NCBI RefSeq assembly: GCF_001038505.1 | Contig: NZ_LDPY01000001.1 | Location: 3,844,001-3,908,000 of the forward strand | Direction of reading: 5' to 3' | DNA: 64,000 nucleotides | DNA from: Puniceibacterium sp. IMCC21224 | GTDB taxonomy: Bacteria > Pseudomonadota > Alphaproteobacteria > Rhodobacterales > Rhodobacteraceae | Shown here: positions 63,968 through 64,000 of the stretch, piece after piece | How the letters are laid out: every line of letters begins with the position of its first letter | How positions within the stretch are numbered: the first letter of the stretch is position 1 | Made by a program: the position numbers and the translations under genes | Notes under the pieces: generated by a model | What the model was told of the DNA's origin: nothing | Database searches by the model: none | Seen by the model: only the letters and a program-made list of their open reading frames with translations

Positions 63968-64000
63968 TTACGCGGCCATTTTCAGTTTCTGTGCGGGTGT
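63968..64000 (-). CDS. C-terminal end of an unidentified ORF, possibly a second transposase (partial)
   Basis: The last ten codons on the minus strand read TPAQKLKMAA followed by TAA at 63970-63968. The tail looks like the end of an insertion-sequence transposase, which would fit an element inserted in the IS110 copy. With only ten residues visible the call is tentative. Confidence 0.35.
   Translation of the reverse strand, partial: TPAQKLKMAA

Noticed and set aside
1..64000. CRISPR arrays, tRNA or rRNA genes
   Set aside because: No regularly spaced repeats and no tRNA- or rRNA-like sequence were seen by reading the intergenic regions; a dedicated scan was not possible.

Overview
The window looks like a chromosomal segment of a high-GC alphaproteobacterium of the Rhodobacteraceae (Roseobacter group). 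The evidence is the gene repertoire: a glpSTPQV-type glycerol ABC transporter, a CtrA-lineage style flagellar block, a VPLPA-CTERM protein and HemP, plus strongly GC-biased codon use. The assignment rests on recognising protein families by eye. No database search was possible.

Layout. 1-5642: purH (C-terminus beyond the window edge), a heparinase II/III-like gene, an L,D-transpeptidase, a flavin monooxygenase-like gene and ribA, all on the minus strand. 5796-7839: a response regulator, a possible small RNA ending in a strong terminator, and a Tat-exported transglutaminase-like protein. 7927-15575: the usually compact truB-rpsO-pnp translation/RNA-decay block, here opened by a VPLPA-CTERM surface protein, an RTX repeat protein and a DUF1643 gene. 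15766-21123: methyltransferase, Trm112, Lon-substrate-binding domain protein, thioredoxin/TPR protein, exonuclease III, bacterioferritin with its ferredoxin, and a three-gene translationally coupled hemP operon.

21413-35305 is a carboxylate catabolic island. It holds a DUF1932 oxidoreductase, a PEP mutase/isocitrate lyase-family lyase, TcuB and TcuA, a tripartite tricarboxylate transporter (binding protein plus a fused TctA-TctB permease), a PrpF-family isomerase, a thiamine diphosphate enzyme, a D-2-hydroxyacid dehydrogenase, a LysR regulator and a TauE/SafE permease. Two near-identical 18-nt palindromes, before tcuA/tctC and before the thiamine diphosphate operon, suggest common control by a regulator not encoded here.

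36760-44050 is the most interesting region. It is a cassette of the type named 'GAK system' in protein-family databases, whose function is unknown to me. A PhoU-like/APH-kinase fusion, an ATP-grasp enzyme, an HPr-kinase-related kinase, a histidine phosphatase, a calcineurin-like phosphatase and an amphi-Trp protein form one tightly overlapping operon. A CofD-like protein is divergently transcribed. Kinases, a ligase and two phosphatases together suggest a phosphorylation or small-molecule assembly circuit.

44763-58663 contains a class III aminotransferase behind a perfect 36-bp palindrome and a complete glycerol regulon: glpR divergent from glpD-glpS-glpT-glpP-glpQ-DUF2160-glpV, then glpK-fbp-Fe-alcohol dehydrogenase. 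58654-63560 is part of a flagellar cluster (fliF-fliH-fliN-fliP against fliL-DUF6468-like-motE-like). It ends at nested insertion-sequence remnants at the right edge.
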